Source: Progne subis subis
Taxonomy: Eukaryota > Chordata > Aves > Passeriformes > Hirundinidae
NCBI GenBank assembly: GCA_022316685.1
Contig: JAKJHU010000141.1
Location: 828,921 to 892,920, forward strand
Length of the DNA stretch: 64,000 bases
Direction: 5' to 3'
Below are positions 12,888 through 27,576 of this stretch, piece after piece. The position numbers were made by a program, and so were the translations under genes. The notes beneath the pieces were generated by a model. That model was not told the origin of the DNA, did not search any database, and saw only the letters and a list, made by a program, of their open reading frames with translations. Numbering within the stretch: position 1 is the first letter of the stretch; each line of letters opens with the position of its first letter.

Positions 12888-15800
12888 GAAAAGAAGATAA
12901 AAAGCACCAGGAAAGGTAACTCTTTGCTCTTGGTCTCGTGTCCAAGACCCGTGTTTGATGCGTCCCTCAGGCTGTCAGATGCTCTCATCAGCTGGCAGCT
13001 AAATTCAGTACCCCAGAGTCTCTGCTGCCTCCGTTACTGAGGGAGCTCAGCCACCAGGAGCAGCGCTGCTTCTCCACCCCTGAATCAGCTTCACGGGGAT
13101 GATCAAAGCAAATAAAATCCAGGAAGGTCCTGTCTTGTGATGGGCCTGGTGGTACATGGCTGTGAACTGGCTCTGGCCGCCTCCCCTTCAGTTCTGCTCA
13201 TCCCATTCCACCCAGGTCACTCTGACTCTCCCAAGACAGGGGTGTGCGGGGGTGTGTGGTGTGTGTAAAGTGACAGCTCGGGGATGGCTCGGCTCCTAAC
13301 AGACCCCGAAAACGTTTTGTAGCGACAACTCATGGAACTTTCAGTGGCAGAAGGCCAGAAACTTTCTTTCCCCAAACCAGGCTAGCTGTTCCTGTCAGGT
13401 ATGGCTGCTTTTCAGGGGCTAAAATTCTGATTTCTTGTGCCAGGCACTGCAGAAATGGTGTCAGGCTGAAAAGGCTTGGAGGTTTGGATTAATAATTCTG
13501 GGAGAAGGGCATCTCTGCTGGAGAGAGGTGACAGAATCCAAACTGAGTGCTAACTCCTCCGCCTGTATCTTGAGCAGTTTGTTTCATTTCTCTTGTGGTT
13601 CTCTTGTTTCTCTCCACCTGTTTGTGGTGCAGGTATCACCACTGCATCAGCCAGTCACTGGATATTGTCTGAGGCATCTGCAGTCAGGCATAGGCTAGGA
13701 AGAATTTTCCTTGCCCCAAATAGTAACCCAAGGAGCAGAAAATACCTCTCTGTGAAGAGAATTCATACGGAAAACACGTGTTTTCAGGCTCTCTGCACCG
13801 ATTCCAAAATTTTAGCATGACTGTGTTTCTATTTTTGCTACCTTTCAGGAAAGTCACTGCTGCTTCTCTCTAGCACCTCTGCATTGCCTTCCCCTTCTCT
13901 TAGCTGGATTTCATCAGTGTTTTTGTAATTTTTAAGTGGGAAACACAAGTGTTTAGGGCCTACCAGAATTGTCTGCTTCACCTAGGGATGCTGCCCCTGG
14001 GAGAGTTGTGGTGGTGCTGAGAGGTGACAGCTAGAGCAGGGATCTTGTGCTCATTCATTCCCTCCACAGGTTTGGCTGATGCTTTGTTAAATGATTTTGA
14101 TTGACAAGGACATCAGCTTTGGAGGGTCTGTCTGTAAATTGTGCTGGATCTCTGGCTGAGATCAGCAGATAAAGGTTTTGCTGAAATCCCCCATGCACTC
14201 CAGGCAGACATTTTTATTATTTTCTTTTAATCCTGCCTGCTACTATTTCCAAACCCAGACAGCAGTGTGTGTTTGTCAGGCTGTGCAGGAGTTGGCATGA
14301 GAGGAACTCGGGAAAATCATTGATTTTGTGAGTCTTTCCTGTTTGGTTTTCTTCCTATATCCTTGAGGAATTAACATTATTATAACTTCCTTAGGACTGG
14401 GGTTGTACTGGGAGATGGGATCTCACTGAGGAGTTAAGATATTGGAAGCTTTCTTTCCTCTCTACAAAACTGTTGGGAAAGAAAGGGATCCAACGCTGGC
14501 ATGATGTTTCATAAGGTGACATTTGTTATAACTCATTGCAAATGTTACTCACCATCTACAAAACGTCCAATTAAACTAAAGAGCAGTGAAAAATACCCAA
14601 TTCCACTTTAGCAGCTGCACTGGTTGCCAGAATCACTCATGCTTTTTGGAGCCAACAGATTCCCCCAGGAGACCTTTACACAGTGACTACTGTCCCCTGG
14701 CACCAGTCCCACTGGTTGGTGTTCCCTGCTCCCGTCAGCCAGACTGTCACACCAGGACATTTCCCTTCCCATTTTGGGTTCATCCTTACTTTCCCAAAGA
14801 TCTCTTTGGTCCTTGGTTGTTACCAGACCTGTGCTGCATTCTTCTGTCTCCTGTCAGTGTTCCAGTAGGAATTAGCTGGATACCAGAGGAATAACGTTTT
14901 CAAAAACAAAATTTGAGAATTGCCTGTGATCCTTGGTGCTTTTGAAAACCAGAGTGGTTGGTTATATATGCAGTATATTGAAACTTGAAGCTTCTGAGTC
15001 ACTGAGATTCTTCCTTAGCTCTAAAAGCTTCAGTGGCATAATGCTCCTGTAGAAAATAAACCAATATACTTCTGGTTTCTATTCAGATTATGGATCCTTT
15101 GGCCTCTGGTGCCTTTGTGTGTGCCTTGGGGTTGAACCACTGTGTTCTGTGGTTCTGTGCAGAGAGACACACGTGAGCAGCATGACAGCATCTCTGGCTG
15201 TGTAACAAACACAAACTTCTCTGGCACGTGGAGGAGAGCGGGATCCTGAGCGAGGTGCCAAAGCGGCTGGTGCAGATCCCTGGCTCCCCAGGAAGTTCAC
15301 AGATGCAGCTTTGCTGTCTGCTACAGCCACCCACTGTTCTGCAGCGTCAGCTGGGCTGGAGCTCAGATCCACCCCCTCTGGAGAGGCAGAAGTGGAGCTG
15401 GGCTCTGCGGCTGCCTGGGCACCTGCAGGACCCCGGCTCCGCTCTGCAGCCATCACAGCCTCCTCCTCGCCTTCTTGTATCAGCACCTCCTTTCCCCCCA
15501 GGATAGGGCGCTAAAATGGGCCAAAACGCGGTAATTTGCTGCAGGAAGCTGTGGAGCTTTGGGCAAGGAGATGGAAGAAGTCACACAATTAGTCACAGCT
15601 GCTGGTGGCCCCTGGTGCTGACCTGGCGTCGTTTGTCAGTGCCAAGCAGAGGCAGACAAGCCTGGTTCCTTTTTTCCTTACCTGTGAATACCCAGCCCAT
15701 GTTTCCTATGACTCCAGTCACCTGCTGGGATCTTTGAGGTGTGGGAAGGAACCTCAATTCATTCAGTCTGCTGCACTTGTTCCAGGGCAGGATTTACTTC

Positions 15801-16985
15801 TCGTTTTCCTAGACCACAAAACAACACCGCTGCCTTTGGAGAGCAAGGGTGGGAGCTTTCTACATCAGCCTGTCTTTAGGTCCTATTTATAAATGAGGAG
15901 AGTGAGAAAAAATGTTTAAAAACATGCAGGCTTTAAAAGTAAAACCGTGACCTAGTCAAAGAGTAAACACTAAGGAAAAATAAAATACTGTTTTAAGAGA
16001 CGGAAGCAGAGAAGCAGCAGCAAAAATGTTCAAAATAAATCTATTACTGTAAAGAGGAGGGTATAAATCAGCAGCTCCCATCACTGACAGTTCAGAGATG
16101 CTGAGGACCTGGCTTAGCAGTGGAAAAGGAGGAAATAAAAAGAACTTTGAGTGGGAAATAAAGCAACGATGAGAAATCCACCTATTTGCATGTGATAAAT
16201 CACCCATGGATGTCAAGATCACGCTTCTGGCCAGACAAAAGGCATCAATGGCATAGTGTTCAAACAAGATAAAAAATTACACTGAGTTTCTGTCATTGTG
16301 AGTGGTGGTGCCACCTTTGTGTTTTCAGGTAGCCCTTCAGGGTGGAGTTGCACAGGGGGTGTTAAGAATACAACATCCTAAAAAGGGATGGGGAGCTTTT
16401 CCCGTGATGGCCCTTTGGAAGTTTGTCCCTGTGCTGGTGTTTTGCACAAATGCTCAGGACCATTGGGAGATGTTCCTTGAGCTTTATTGCAGCATCAGCT
16501 TCATAACAGGGTGAGACAATTGAGGGATGGCAACAGCTCACGTCTTGCTAACAACAGCCGAAGATCTCTTTGTTACAGGGCATTTTGAAGGTTTTCCAGC
16601 CAATGGCGTATTGCTAAAGCTCACAGACGATTGTTCTAGCCAGTCACTGAAAGCACACCTACACCTGCTTGCTTGTGTGCTTTCTATTAACAATACACAA
16701 TATCCCATTATTAAGCTTAAAACCTTCGTGCTAAGCATATTTTCCTGCAATATTAAGATCTCTTCTAGCCAGGCCTCAAAACTCAAACTATAGTTTCATG
16801 TCGTTGCTTGCTGTACCATTGCATCTTCTCTGCTTCCAGGCTTTGCAGCTGCAGCTGACTCTTAAGTTATCCGTTCTTCCCGTTTCCGAGGCGTGCTTTT
16901 TACGGTTCCTGAAAATCTCCTCACCTTTAGCATTTCCCGTGTGTCCCCCATGCTGTCACTGACGCGTGGTTCTCCTCCCTCCCAG
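12888..16985. other. No gene recognised (5' flank next to the first coding exon)
   Basis: No coding exon is recognisable between the LTR-like repeat ending near 12887 and the acceptor at 16985. Open frames are under 135 residues and lack domains. An upstream non-coding TRPC5 exon could be hidden here, but no sequence feature singles one out. Confidence 0.55.
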
Positions 16986-17390
<405 letters not shown>

Positions 17391-20114
17391 TGAGTGTTCC
17401 CGTTCAGTTCTGAGCCGTTGTCCTGCCTTAGGGAAAGCGCTGCTGCTCAGAGCAAAGTCCTTGATGTTGGTCCGTGGCTTCAAATTCCCACTGCAGGCTC
17501 GGGCAGCCCGGCTTGGATGGAAATTCTCCAGCCGGAGCAAACATGTTCTGCCTGGCTTAAACACTCATTTTTTTTCTCTTTCACTCAGTGTTCTTTCCAG
17601 CCCCACAGTGTTTATGGACACGCTGATTTATAGGTTGATTTATAGACGAGCACTTTCTAAAGGAATCTGCGGCTCTCTGAAATTATATTACAATCTGTAA
17701 ATATGAACTATTGCCACGCTGTCGTGCTGATATTAAGTGGAATTGCTTTTCATAAGTAAATCCTGAAAGCACACAAGCTTATTTACAGCTGCAAGGAGGC
17801 GAACAATCTGCTGGGTTTCAGTCCTTCACTGTGGTGCAGACAGATCATCTTGGTCTCCCTCCCCAGGGAGCTCCAGGGCAGCAGTGCTGAGGCAGGACAT
17901 AACTTACAGCAGTGACTTGCAGGAAGGATCCTTAGCTGCAAAGGCATCTCTAAAGTTACATAAACGTGGAAAAACCACGGAGCCTGAATCCTGTCACAAA
18001 ACTGATTTTTTTCTGATTTTCTTCTCATTTGTAAGCACCACTAAGCTCTACTGCCAATAGCTAGAACGATTTATGTACTGGTAATTTTTGCGTGTTCACT
18101 GCTTAGAGAGGAACATCCAAAACTTGGGTGATGCTTATATATCAAGCCTCCTTTTGAAGGGAACATGTCCCTCTGGGTGTGAGAGATTAATACCAGTCAA
18201 TCGTAGAAGAAAATGTTTTCAATGCATAGGCCCCTAAGCACATTGTTTTTCAACAGTAATTTTATGTAGCCAAAGCAAAGAATAAGGATCAACCCCGACA
18301 GAATTCAAGAGTGCTCAGCTTATTATTTAGAAATGTGCAAGCATTGTGCGTGCTTGTAGCAATGTGAGTCTAACATGTGATTTAAAATCTAGAGAGATAA
18401 TGAAACTCCTCTATCTGACCTAAAAATGGAAATGTTAGTACTGAGTTTTAGTCTGACAAAACGTAAGTAGTCCATTTAGGAATGAACCATTTTTTCCTCT
18501 TGGTCTTCTATTTGAGCATCCTGCAGCTCAACAGGGCAGAAAGCAGAATAGAAAAGCTTTTTTTTTCAGTGGCATGAGGAATTGCCAATGATTATAGCAG
18601 GCTAATGACAACTTTGTCCTGAAATGTTGTGGAAAGCTTCTGTGACATTCCTTGAACACCAAAACTTGTGTCCACTCAAATCCACAGCCCTGCTGGCTTA
18701 ACTGGACAGAGACAGAGGTCCGTGAAATGAGGTTGATGTATTAGAGCTGAAATTCAGCTCTCTAGTTCAATGATCCATTTCAGAGTAGGCCTGCTCCATT
18801 TTTCGTTATCTCTGTGCCAGCTCTCCTCCTGCAGCTAGAACTGCACCTGCTGCAGGGTTTACAAGCTGGAGGAGAGCACGTGTGGGGGAGAAGAGATGCG
18901 GTGCCAGTTCCAGCTTTATTTACAAGGTTTGTTACAAGACCAGATTTCATCAGTGTATTTTAAACTGGCACTGGCTTGGAGCAGGATTCTATGAACAAAC
19001 TTGGATTAACTTCCCTGGCTGGGGTTCAGGCTCTTCTGGGGACTGCAGGAAGTGTTTGCTGGTGGAGGGCTGCAGAACTGGACTTTCCTCTCAGCTCTTT
19101 CACTGACTGCTCGTGCAGTGATGGTGGTGAACATTTATTTCATGTGTAGTGACAGGACAAGCTGGGCCAAAGCTGGTTATTTTGTCAAATCACAAAGCTG
19201 TTACAGGAGGGGTTTCTGAACACAAGCTCCTGATGCTAATTCCACAGCAGTACCAGTGTACAGTCGTTATTTGGCCTTGCTAGACCCTTTCTCAGAAGGT
19301 CCTTTGGGAGCCCCACGCCTAATTGCTTCCACAAAAAGCACCTGATAAAGCAGATTAGCACAGCTTTGTCCTCATCAGCTACTCAGATATTCTAAAACAC
19401 GTAGAAACCCTGCTTTTTTTGTTCCAGTAGTAACAAAAAAATTAAAAAAAAAAAATTCGCACCTCATAGGAAGGTTTCTGTCTGGCTGTGAAATTCGTAA
19501 GATGGTATCAGAGCGCTTCTCGTAAATTAGGTTAATTATAATCTCTTAATTAAATGTACAGAGGGTTCAGCTCCTTGGCTGGCGTGTGGCAGCCTGTTTG
19601 CCGTCAGGCACTGCCCGTCTCTGCTGCACTCTGGGCAGAGGTGCAGGAGCAGCAGCATCCTCTGATTGCTCCGTATCAAATGTTCACTCACCTGGACCTG
19701 GGCTCTGGGAGAACCTGTTGGTTCCATTTTCCTGCTGCCTGCCTCTGAGCAGGTTTTATTTGCCTCTCTCCCAAAGCCTGGTCTCTCTCCCTGGCTGCCG
19801 GGCTCCAAGAGCTGTTCCCATCTGCGTCAGCTCAGTTAATTGTTGTCTTTGCATCTCAAAAGCAGCTGAGCAGCATCATTCAGCACAATCCATTTCATGG
19901 GTGGGTATCTTCAGCCTTATCACCGTGCCACAATCCCGACAGCAGCTCTTACGGCCTGCCTCATTCCAGCTTCTTGTGGAGTGGCTGGATCTGGTTAGTG
20001 TCATAAATACATATCAATTATAACATTGGCTTTTCGCAAATATTGAAATGGATGCTGTACGCACAATGTTAAAGCAACTTTGCTATAAAGACAGAGTTTT
20101 TATTTCTGCTATTT

Positions 20115-20640
20115 ACTAAACTTAGGGTAGTGAGATAGCTGATATAGTTGTGCTCGTGGTAATTGAACTGCCTGCTTGGTTGGGATAACATGCTGTGAAC
20201 AATCTATGATGAAGACCCCTGCTACTGAAGTGCCAGCTATCAGCACCTGCTGTCTGTAGAAAGCATGGGCCAAAACCCAAGCTGGAGGTGATAATAAGAA
20301 CAGACTAAAAACACAGCCAAGAAATGTGCGTGCTCTAAAAAGGCAGACCCAAGGAGGAGCCATGCTAAACAGCTCTTTGAACAAACTAGTTCAGGGGAAA
20401 AGTTTAAATCTCCATAATTGTTTATGAATATGCAATAGGCTGATGCAATAGAAAAGGTATATAAAGGGTGTCTGGAATAGCAGGTGTGCTCTCAGCCGAA
20501 TGCCAAGCACCCGGCCGTTAAAATTTGCTTTATTATCTTTGTCTCCTATGGTCCTTTATTAAACTTTTAAATTCTACCAGGAGAGTGAACCTCGTTTTTC
20601 TTAGTTAGGAAAAGAGACACCCAAACCCAGGTAGAAAACT
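20115..20640 (+). mobile_element. Probable LTR (endogenous retrovirus), sense
   Basis: TATATAAAG at 20458-20466 is followed about 100 bases later by an ATTAAA polyadenylation signal (20558), within TTTATTATCTTTGTCTCC and CCTTTATTAAACTTTTAAAT. This spacing is the U3-R-U5 layout of an avian ERV LTR. A possible CTTAG duplication flanks it, but the LTR ends are not canonical TG...CA, so the limits are uncertain. No coding region is attached. Confidence 0.5.
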
Positions 20641-21606
20641 GTGGCCCCTCGCAGACTGGACCTGCCAAGGCAGGTTCACATCAGCCAGATCTCCAAGAGG
20701 AGAGCTCCAGACCCGGCTCTGAGAGCTGCCCGAGGGGAAGAGCTCTGCTGGACCACGACCTTTTCAGGGAGCAGAAGGTCCCAGCCTTCCAAATACACGT
20801 GGTGACCTTTGCTGCGCTGCTCGTGTAAGAGAATCAGGATCTCACTGATGATGTAAGGGCCGGGGGGGATGGATGAAGGGGCTGGGCAGCGCAGAGGCTC
20901 GGATCCTGTTATTAAGTGAATTTTTATTAGTCATTATCCTGCAAACCTTTGCTAGACTGCTGTTTAAGCGCCACTTGCTGCGAATGCCGTGACAATGGCA
21001 GGGGCAAGTCACAGGCAGTAACTATAACAACCCGCACTCGGCACAGGAGCAAATTGCTCTGTTTACATGTGGAGCCGACGACAGCATGAACCACCTCGCT
21101 CCAGAGGCTGCTGCAGAGCACTGGAGAGATCAGCAGTGATGTGCTCGAGTGGTTGTGTTTCTTTTTGGGTTTGTCTCTAAGCGAGGTCTCTGAGCTATTT
21201 TAAGATCTTAGCGTTCCTCCTCAAATCTGTGCTGCCCAGTCCGGACAGCTTAGAGCTGTGGTTTTGGGTGCTGAGCTGTGAGTCTGCTGGTGGAGCTGGG
21301 GAGGAGGCTTCACCAGTCACAGGCAGGATAATGCTCATAATCTTACGGTTTTGGCCATGGGGGGTTTTGGGGTCAGCGAGGAAGTCGTCATGGTGCAGCC
21401 ATGGGGAGAGCATAGAGATGTTCTGATGTGCTTCACGCCCAGCAGAGAGTAAAGCCCAGGCTTGGAGGACCCATCCTCCTCTTCAGTACCCAAAGAACTC
21501 CCCTGATTTTGTGATTTTTACAGGTTAACTTGTGATTTCCACGTGTTACATCATTTACTCCAATTACTCCTCGAAACTTTTCATAAACCATAGCTCTCTG
21601 ACCAGT

Positions 21607-21982
21607 TGTCACCGAGACACACAAAGCTGCCACACGCAGACGAGAGATTTTCGCAGAGGTCCTTCCGATCCAGCTCCCAGCCGAGAGAGCGGAGAGAAGA
21701 GACCCCTTTGTTTGTTTTTTACTTTTTATACATTTGTGGGTCTAGCAGAAGATTGGCTTTTTGGGGTTTCCACCCCTCAGCCTCAGTGGCCAGACCAATT
21801 GTCAGTTACAATTGTTTTCAGGTTAGAAATATGCAAACAAAGGACAGAGAATGAAAAACAAAGGATTTGTTTATGTTACATCTGTGGGAAAAGGTAGAAA
21901 ACTGCTCTAATATTCTACAGTAACTAAAAGATCTGACTCCATTTCAAAAGGCTTTAAAAACTCAAGAAAAACCAGGGTAACA
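21607..21982 (-). mobile_element. Solo LTR, family A copy 2 (endogenous retrovirus), antisense
   Basis: This 376-base solo LTR is flanked by exact 6 bp duplications ACCAGT at 21601-21606 and 21983-21988. Read on the minus strand it starts TGTTACCCTGG and ends GTGTCTCGGTGACA, matching the copies at 11903 and 46246. The TATA box (reverse of 21723-21730) is intact, while the AATAAA signal is mutated. It sits antisense to TRPC5 in intron 1 and carries no viral genes. Confidence 0.93.
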
Positions 21983-22919
21983 ACCAGTCACACAGCTGGT
22001 CACCTGAACCACAGCACAGCTTGTTTTTCTCCCAAAATCATAACAGGCCTTTGGAAATCAAGCAACATATTCGTGAATATTAAGAGGAACAACAAAACAA
22101 ACTCATATTCGTGGAACCTGGAGGGTTGTCCTGCAGAGGTTTGTAGTCAGCAAACATGCATTTTCCGGGAAATGAAAGTGAGCCTAATCTGGTGCTGTGA
22201 TAGTTATTGTTTGATTTTCTGGGCAGTGCAGAGGCTGATGTACTGCACAGTGGCAGAGCAGTAATATAGGTGTACTTGGCATGGCAATCCATCCTCAGTG
22301 ATGAGTGTCATGTTACTCAACAAACCACTGAATAACCATCAGAAGGAGTGGGGATGGGTTTGAAATAGCAAAAAATTAGCACCTGCAGATGCAGTATGGA
22401 CTTCGGCCCAGGCTTTTCTCTTTGGGGGTGGAAATGTTGAAATGCAAACTTGTCTGTTCATGGGACAGGTCCAGTGTGTGCAAAACAAGGCAGAAGGCAC
22501 GCAGCAAAAACAGATCTGGCTGGGGTCCTGTGGGGCTGAAATTAACAGGGAACTCTAAATTATTGTTTATTCCTTAAGTCAGAACTACTGTACGATCAAG
22601 GGAATGTATATATGAAACCTGTTGAATGAATTCTCCTTCCCTGTAAAATCTTCTGTCTCTCAACCTATTTGTTCTTTGAGTTTTGCTGTTTTTTTCCCCT
22701 AAAAGTGCCGTCAGGTGGATTTTTTTCACTATACAAACATCAATCCAGTGGGTTTTGTTTCCAGCCGAGCTGGAGGCTTCACCTAACCTTCTCCGGCGAA
22801 GAGCAGGAAATTCACATCTGAAAACTCCCATTTCCCCCCCGTGTTTGATTCGCCCTCAATTTACCAGTAACAGCCGCATTTCCTCACACTTCAAAACCTG
22901 TTGAAATGAGTAGAGCTTT

Positions 22920-23060
22920 TCCAGCTGAGGCGTCCGGGGGCCCGTTGTTCGGAGCTGCGAGCGGCGGCAGCAGCCTCCTGAAGGTGCGTCACCGCTCTCG
23001 CATCTCGCCTGCTCCCCTGCATCCTGCCGGGGCTGTGCCTGCAGCTCTGCCTGCCTGCTG
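22920..23060. promoter_or_regulatory. Small CpG cluster in intron 1
   Basis: About a dozen CpG sites occur in 110 bases (for example GCGAGCGGCGGCAGCAGCCT), an isolated island in a CpG-poor intron. It could be an internal promoter or enhancer. Nothing else in the sequence supports either reading. Confidence 0.3.
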
Positions 23061-26000
23061 AGCCCTCCTGCCTCCTTTGAGGAGCTGTAATCAGCCATCT
23101 GAATTACTCCACGTCCCTGAGCACCTCCACGGAGGGCTGTTTTCTTCACAACAATCGGAGCTGACATCGGCTGTTTACACAGGGAGGGTACGAGCATCTC
23201 TCTGCCTCTCCCTGGGATCCGGCAAACTTAGCGATTCGCTCTCGTGGCACGTGGCTCCAAATAAAGCTGCTTCGCAGATGGGACTACGAATGCAATTCCT
23301 CAGTCGTGAGAATAAAAAGAAAAAAGGGATTTTAGGGCTTATGGCTGCGGTTCCCGTGGTCCAAAGGCCGTCTGAGTCCATGGGATCCGTATGGATTCCA
23401 AAAGAAGGAGTTTACTGGCACAGCCTCTGGAAGAGTATGGCTGTGAAGAGGAAACTACAGAGAATAAAAGGCAAGTTTCCAGTCTTAGTAGCTAATCATC
23501 AGATTGGTAGAAGATTGCTGCACTGGATAGTGTTAGTGAACCTAAAATTTGACCTCAAAAATCCTCTTTTAGGTGAGCTGATGAGTGAAAAATCCACCTT
23601 AATCTTGTTCAGATCCCGCAGATCCACAGCGCAGAGACAGCCTTTTGTGAAATAGAAAATAAAGGTTGCATTAAACCACTTTATTCTTGCCCAAATCCAG
23701 TAACTTTCTTCAGACAATGTGATTTAGCCTAATTTCCCTACTCACACAGGGTTTTTTGTTCTGTGTGCAGAAGCCAGTGTTAAGTTTAGCCCTCACCACT
23801 GACAGCCCTTGACTTTAGAGTTGGTACAAGCTCATTGCCAGCCTTGTGCTACCACTGACAGGGCAGTTTGAGTCAAAAGAAACAGATCAGTTCTCGAAAA
23901 TCTCACAGCATAAAATCTAGATTGTGCAGGCAGCCGGAAAGAGGAGAGGTTTAGGAGCAGGCATCTGTATCAAGGAGTTCTGTGGCAGCTCTGAATTGTG
24001 GCTGTGGAGCACCAGAGGGGAGCAGGCTGATGGGTGTGACTCAAGCTGGTAATTTCCATGTTAATAGGAGGGGTCCAAAGCGGACAGGAAAGGCTGAACC
24101 TGGTTGGGAACACTCCTGAGCAAGAGGGGGTTCTGAAGAGTAGAACCAGTTAAGAAAAATATGGCCACAAGCTCTCAGTGGGGAAATACCTGAGAGGCGC
24201 AAAAAGGAAGAAGGATCATGTCTGAAAACAGAGAAGCAGCTTCAAAGCCTAATGGCTCCATTAGCACCCAAGCTTTTCATTATTTTTATTGATGCAGTAA
24301 TAATTCACAGTTATAGTTAACATGCCTTTGACACTGGCAGCTGCCTTCAAAATGAATTCCATCTAATTAAACTAAACAACAGAGAAATCAGAGATCACTT
24401 CAGCTAATGATTACATTTAACTGTGAAAACCTTTCCTCCCTCCCCATTGCCTCAGTCCCTAAATAATCTTAAATCCAGGTGAAAAAGAACTAGGCTGAAA
24501 CATCCCCTAGACTCAGTAAGCAGCATCAAGATGAAGGCAGTGACAGAAACCAGATTCCTGACAGTGGCAATAAGGCACTGGCTCCTTCTTTCTCCAGGGT
24601 CAATGTAAAGTCTGTTATTATTTCCTAGGATGCTGGTGGGGGTCAAGCCAAGAACTGCATCACAGCGAGCAGAAACGTGCCATGCTTGTAATTGAACACA
24701 TAGACGGGTGAGAAGTCAGGAATTATCCCAGATGCTTCCCAGAGAATTGTCTTTACTGATCTCTGGGAGTGTTCTTTGCCTGCTCTGGGCACACTGTACA
24801 GCGAATTTTCAGTCAGACGTGATGGGTTCTCAGGATTCATCTGGGTGGATGAACTGTTGTAGGGGAAAAGAATCCACAAATAAACTTCTGGGCTCTCTGT
24901 AGATCTGGTCATTAAGGAGTTTAGTGTCAAAAAACCATATTATCTACCCAGCATCCATGAATGTGCCTACTGTACCCACCTCCCTTTGCTCCTAAGCCCC
25001 AATTACAGCATCCCCAGGCATCACCCAACACGTGTTTTCCTCTGGTCTGTCTGAAACCCCAAACCCAGAAGTGTGACGTGGCTGTTTAGATCCACTGATA
25101 CAGATTTGTGGGAGACTCTTCCCGGTGCAATAGTTATAGCACTTTTTTTTTCCAAGGAAAACTTCTCTTCGTGGGAAAAGTGAATGTAACAAATTACAGG
25201 CTCCTCCTAAACTAAGCTCTGGGATCTCTAAAGGTCTGTGAAGAACTGCAGGGCAGCTTAGCAGGAGTCCCTCAGCCCTTTCCTGGCTGTTGAACAGAGC
25301 TGTGCTGGGTTGGCAAAGTCACATTTACGGCTTGTTTACCCGTGTGTGAGCAGTATTTTGCTGTCCCATGGCAAAGCAGTGCCTGGTGGGGCAGCACTTT
25401 GGTGGCAGTGGTGGTGGAGTGTCGAAGAGCAGTATTTCTTGTCTGCGAATTGCTGCAGCGAGGGAACGCTGTGATCCAAGGTCTTTGCTCTGTCATTGCC
25501 TCGGGAAGATGCTGGAAAACTGCTCGGGAGGCTCAGGGCCATGAGAATTGTTGGTACTTAACTCAGGGCACTGAGAGAGGGCTGCTGTGCTCCAAGTGCT
25601 CCTCAGGCAGGAGGTGATGAGGCAGTGCCAGGCTCTGCAGCATCAGGGACACAGCATTACCTAGAGGCTTTCAGCTTCCTAACACTGGGAATATCAGAGG
25701 AAGTCACTGCCTGAGTGGGAATAAAGGAAGATCACAACCACACAGCTTTATTTTGTTTTTCTCCCCGCCACCTGTCTAGGTTATCGTTTCTTTGCTGTTG
25801 CAAACTCCGGGGTCTTTTCAGAAGCCACAGCATCTTCCTGGCTGGTAAAACAACAGTGCCAAAAGCACAGCTTAGTTGGAAAAACCGGGGGATAATGAAC
25901 CTGCTGGTTTGTGAGCATCAGGATGTGTTTTGTGCACCATCAGGCAGCGCTGGGCTGGCGCCAGATGCAGTAACTCACTCCTCTCCCTGACACTGCCTCA

Positions 26001-27576
26001 TGATCCAGTCTGATCTGATTTTTTTTATTTTTTTCCTAAAGGAATGTGACTGGATATGAACACAACCCAAGGAAAAAGGCCTCCCTCTTCAAGCCCTGTT
26101 AGCAACACATTACCTCACCTAAACTTAATGAAACATGTCTCGTCCGCACAAGGTGATGAATTACAGGAAGGAGGGATGTTTTGTGTACAAAGATGATATA
26201 AAAGGCTGTAGATAGCATGATTATTAACCTGTGTTAGCACATCTTGTCCTCGTTACCACTAAGAATAGATAATACAGAGACCAAGAAAAATTAATCAGAA
26301 AGCTGGACAGCTCTCCCTCCCAGAATAAAGCCTGAAAAATATAAGAAAAATAGTAACCGTAATAAAATAAATATTATCTTGAAGATGGAGCCTGCAAATT
26401 TCCAGATAACCATGGGCAATCTCTGAGTTGTGTTTGGGGTGAGGGGAAAGCTTATCCATAAAATGAAAAAAATATCTCAGATGCAACAGCATTCCAAGGT
26501 TCTTGGAGTAGCAAAGAAATTTATAGGGCTGGATTAAGCAAGCTCTTTAATAAAATTGGTTTCAAAGCTTAAAATCAGCATTAAAAATTAGGAATAAACC
26601 CTAATGATTTTTACTCAGAACAGCTGCTCCTATCACAGAGTGACTCTTAAAATGATAATGAAGAAAGGCAAAAAAACCCCAAACAAACAGCATTTAGTAT
26701 CTGCAGATGTGGAGAAAAAAACAACCCAACTATCAGGAATATGCCAACCAGTCTGCCTGTCCAGTCTTGAGGAGATAATTCAGTTCACTCCCACATCAGT
26801 AATTCTGGACCTGTGTTGGTGTCACAGCCTCAGGAAAAAGCTCCAGCAAGCAGCCAGGGAATCTCTGCGTTTTGGGAAAGTCAATAAAATTGCATTTTTG
26901 GTGGACCAAAATGTGAGCCAGGTCCTCATGTCACTTAGGCCACTTCATCAGCTTCATCATTGTCTGGATTTGTGACTCTGCTAGGTTTGTGAGTTCACAA
27001 ACCAAAGAAAGTGAAAACGGCTCTGTTTCTTTCTAAGGTCTTATAAGCATAAATTGTCTCGTCATGAAAGGACACAAATAATTTTCACTTTTAACTTAAT
27101 GACTAACTACTCATGGTCTGCAATGCGGATTTTTCTACTTAATTACAATAAACTACCTAAAACTACAAAGAAGAAGGTGAAAAGGAAAGACTTAGCTTAC
27201 ACCTTAAATCTTCTATGTTGCTTCATGTATATTACTATATTTTAAAGCCTTAAACTTTAAGTTTTCTACTCTGTGATATTACACACTTCTATTCAAACCA
27301 CACACTTACCATCTTAGTGCTATCATTCAGCTCAGGTTAAATGTGGTGTTTTCCTGAGGGTCAGTGCTTGTTAGAACAGAAAGCCTGAAATTCTCAGTGC
27401 CCAGGGTTCCAACATTTGTTCTGCCTGGGAAGTGTCCCTACATTCAGTGAGCCCCAGACTATCTATGGTGGAGACAAGGCTCAATATTGTGATCACATAA
27501 TATCTGCTAAATTAGGACCACAACAGGCTTGTAAAACATTCCTGTACAGAGGAGAAGCCATAGCCAGGAGAGGCTG

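Noticed and set aside
16527..16790. Possible LTR or retroelement fragment just upstream of the first coding exon
   Set aside because: The block has a repeat-like feel (for example CTTTCTATTAACAATACACA), but I found neither ends, target duplication nor a second copy in the window.
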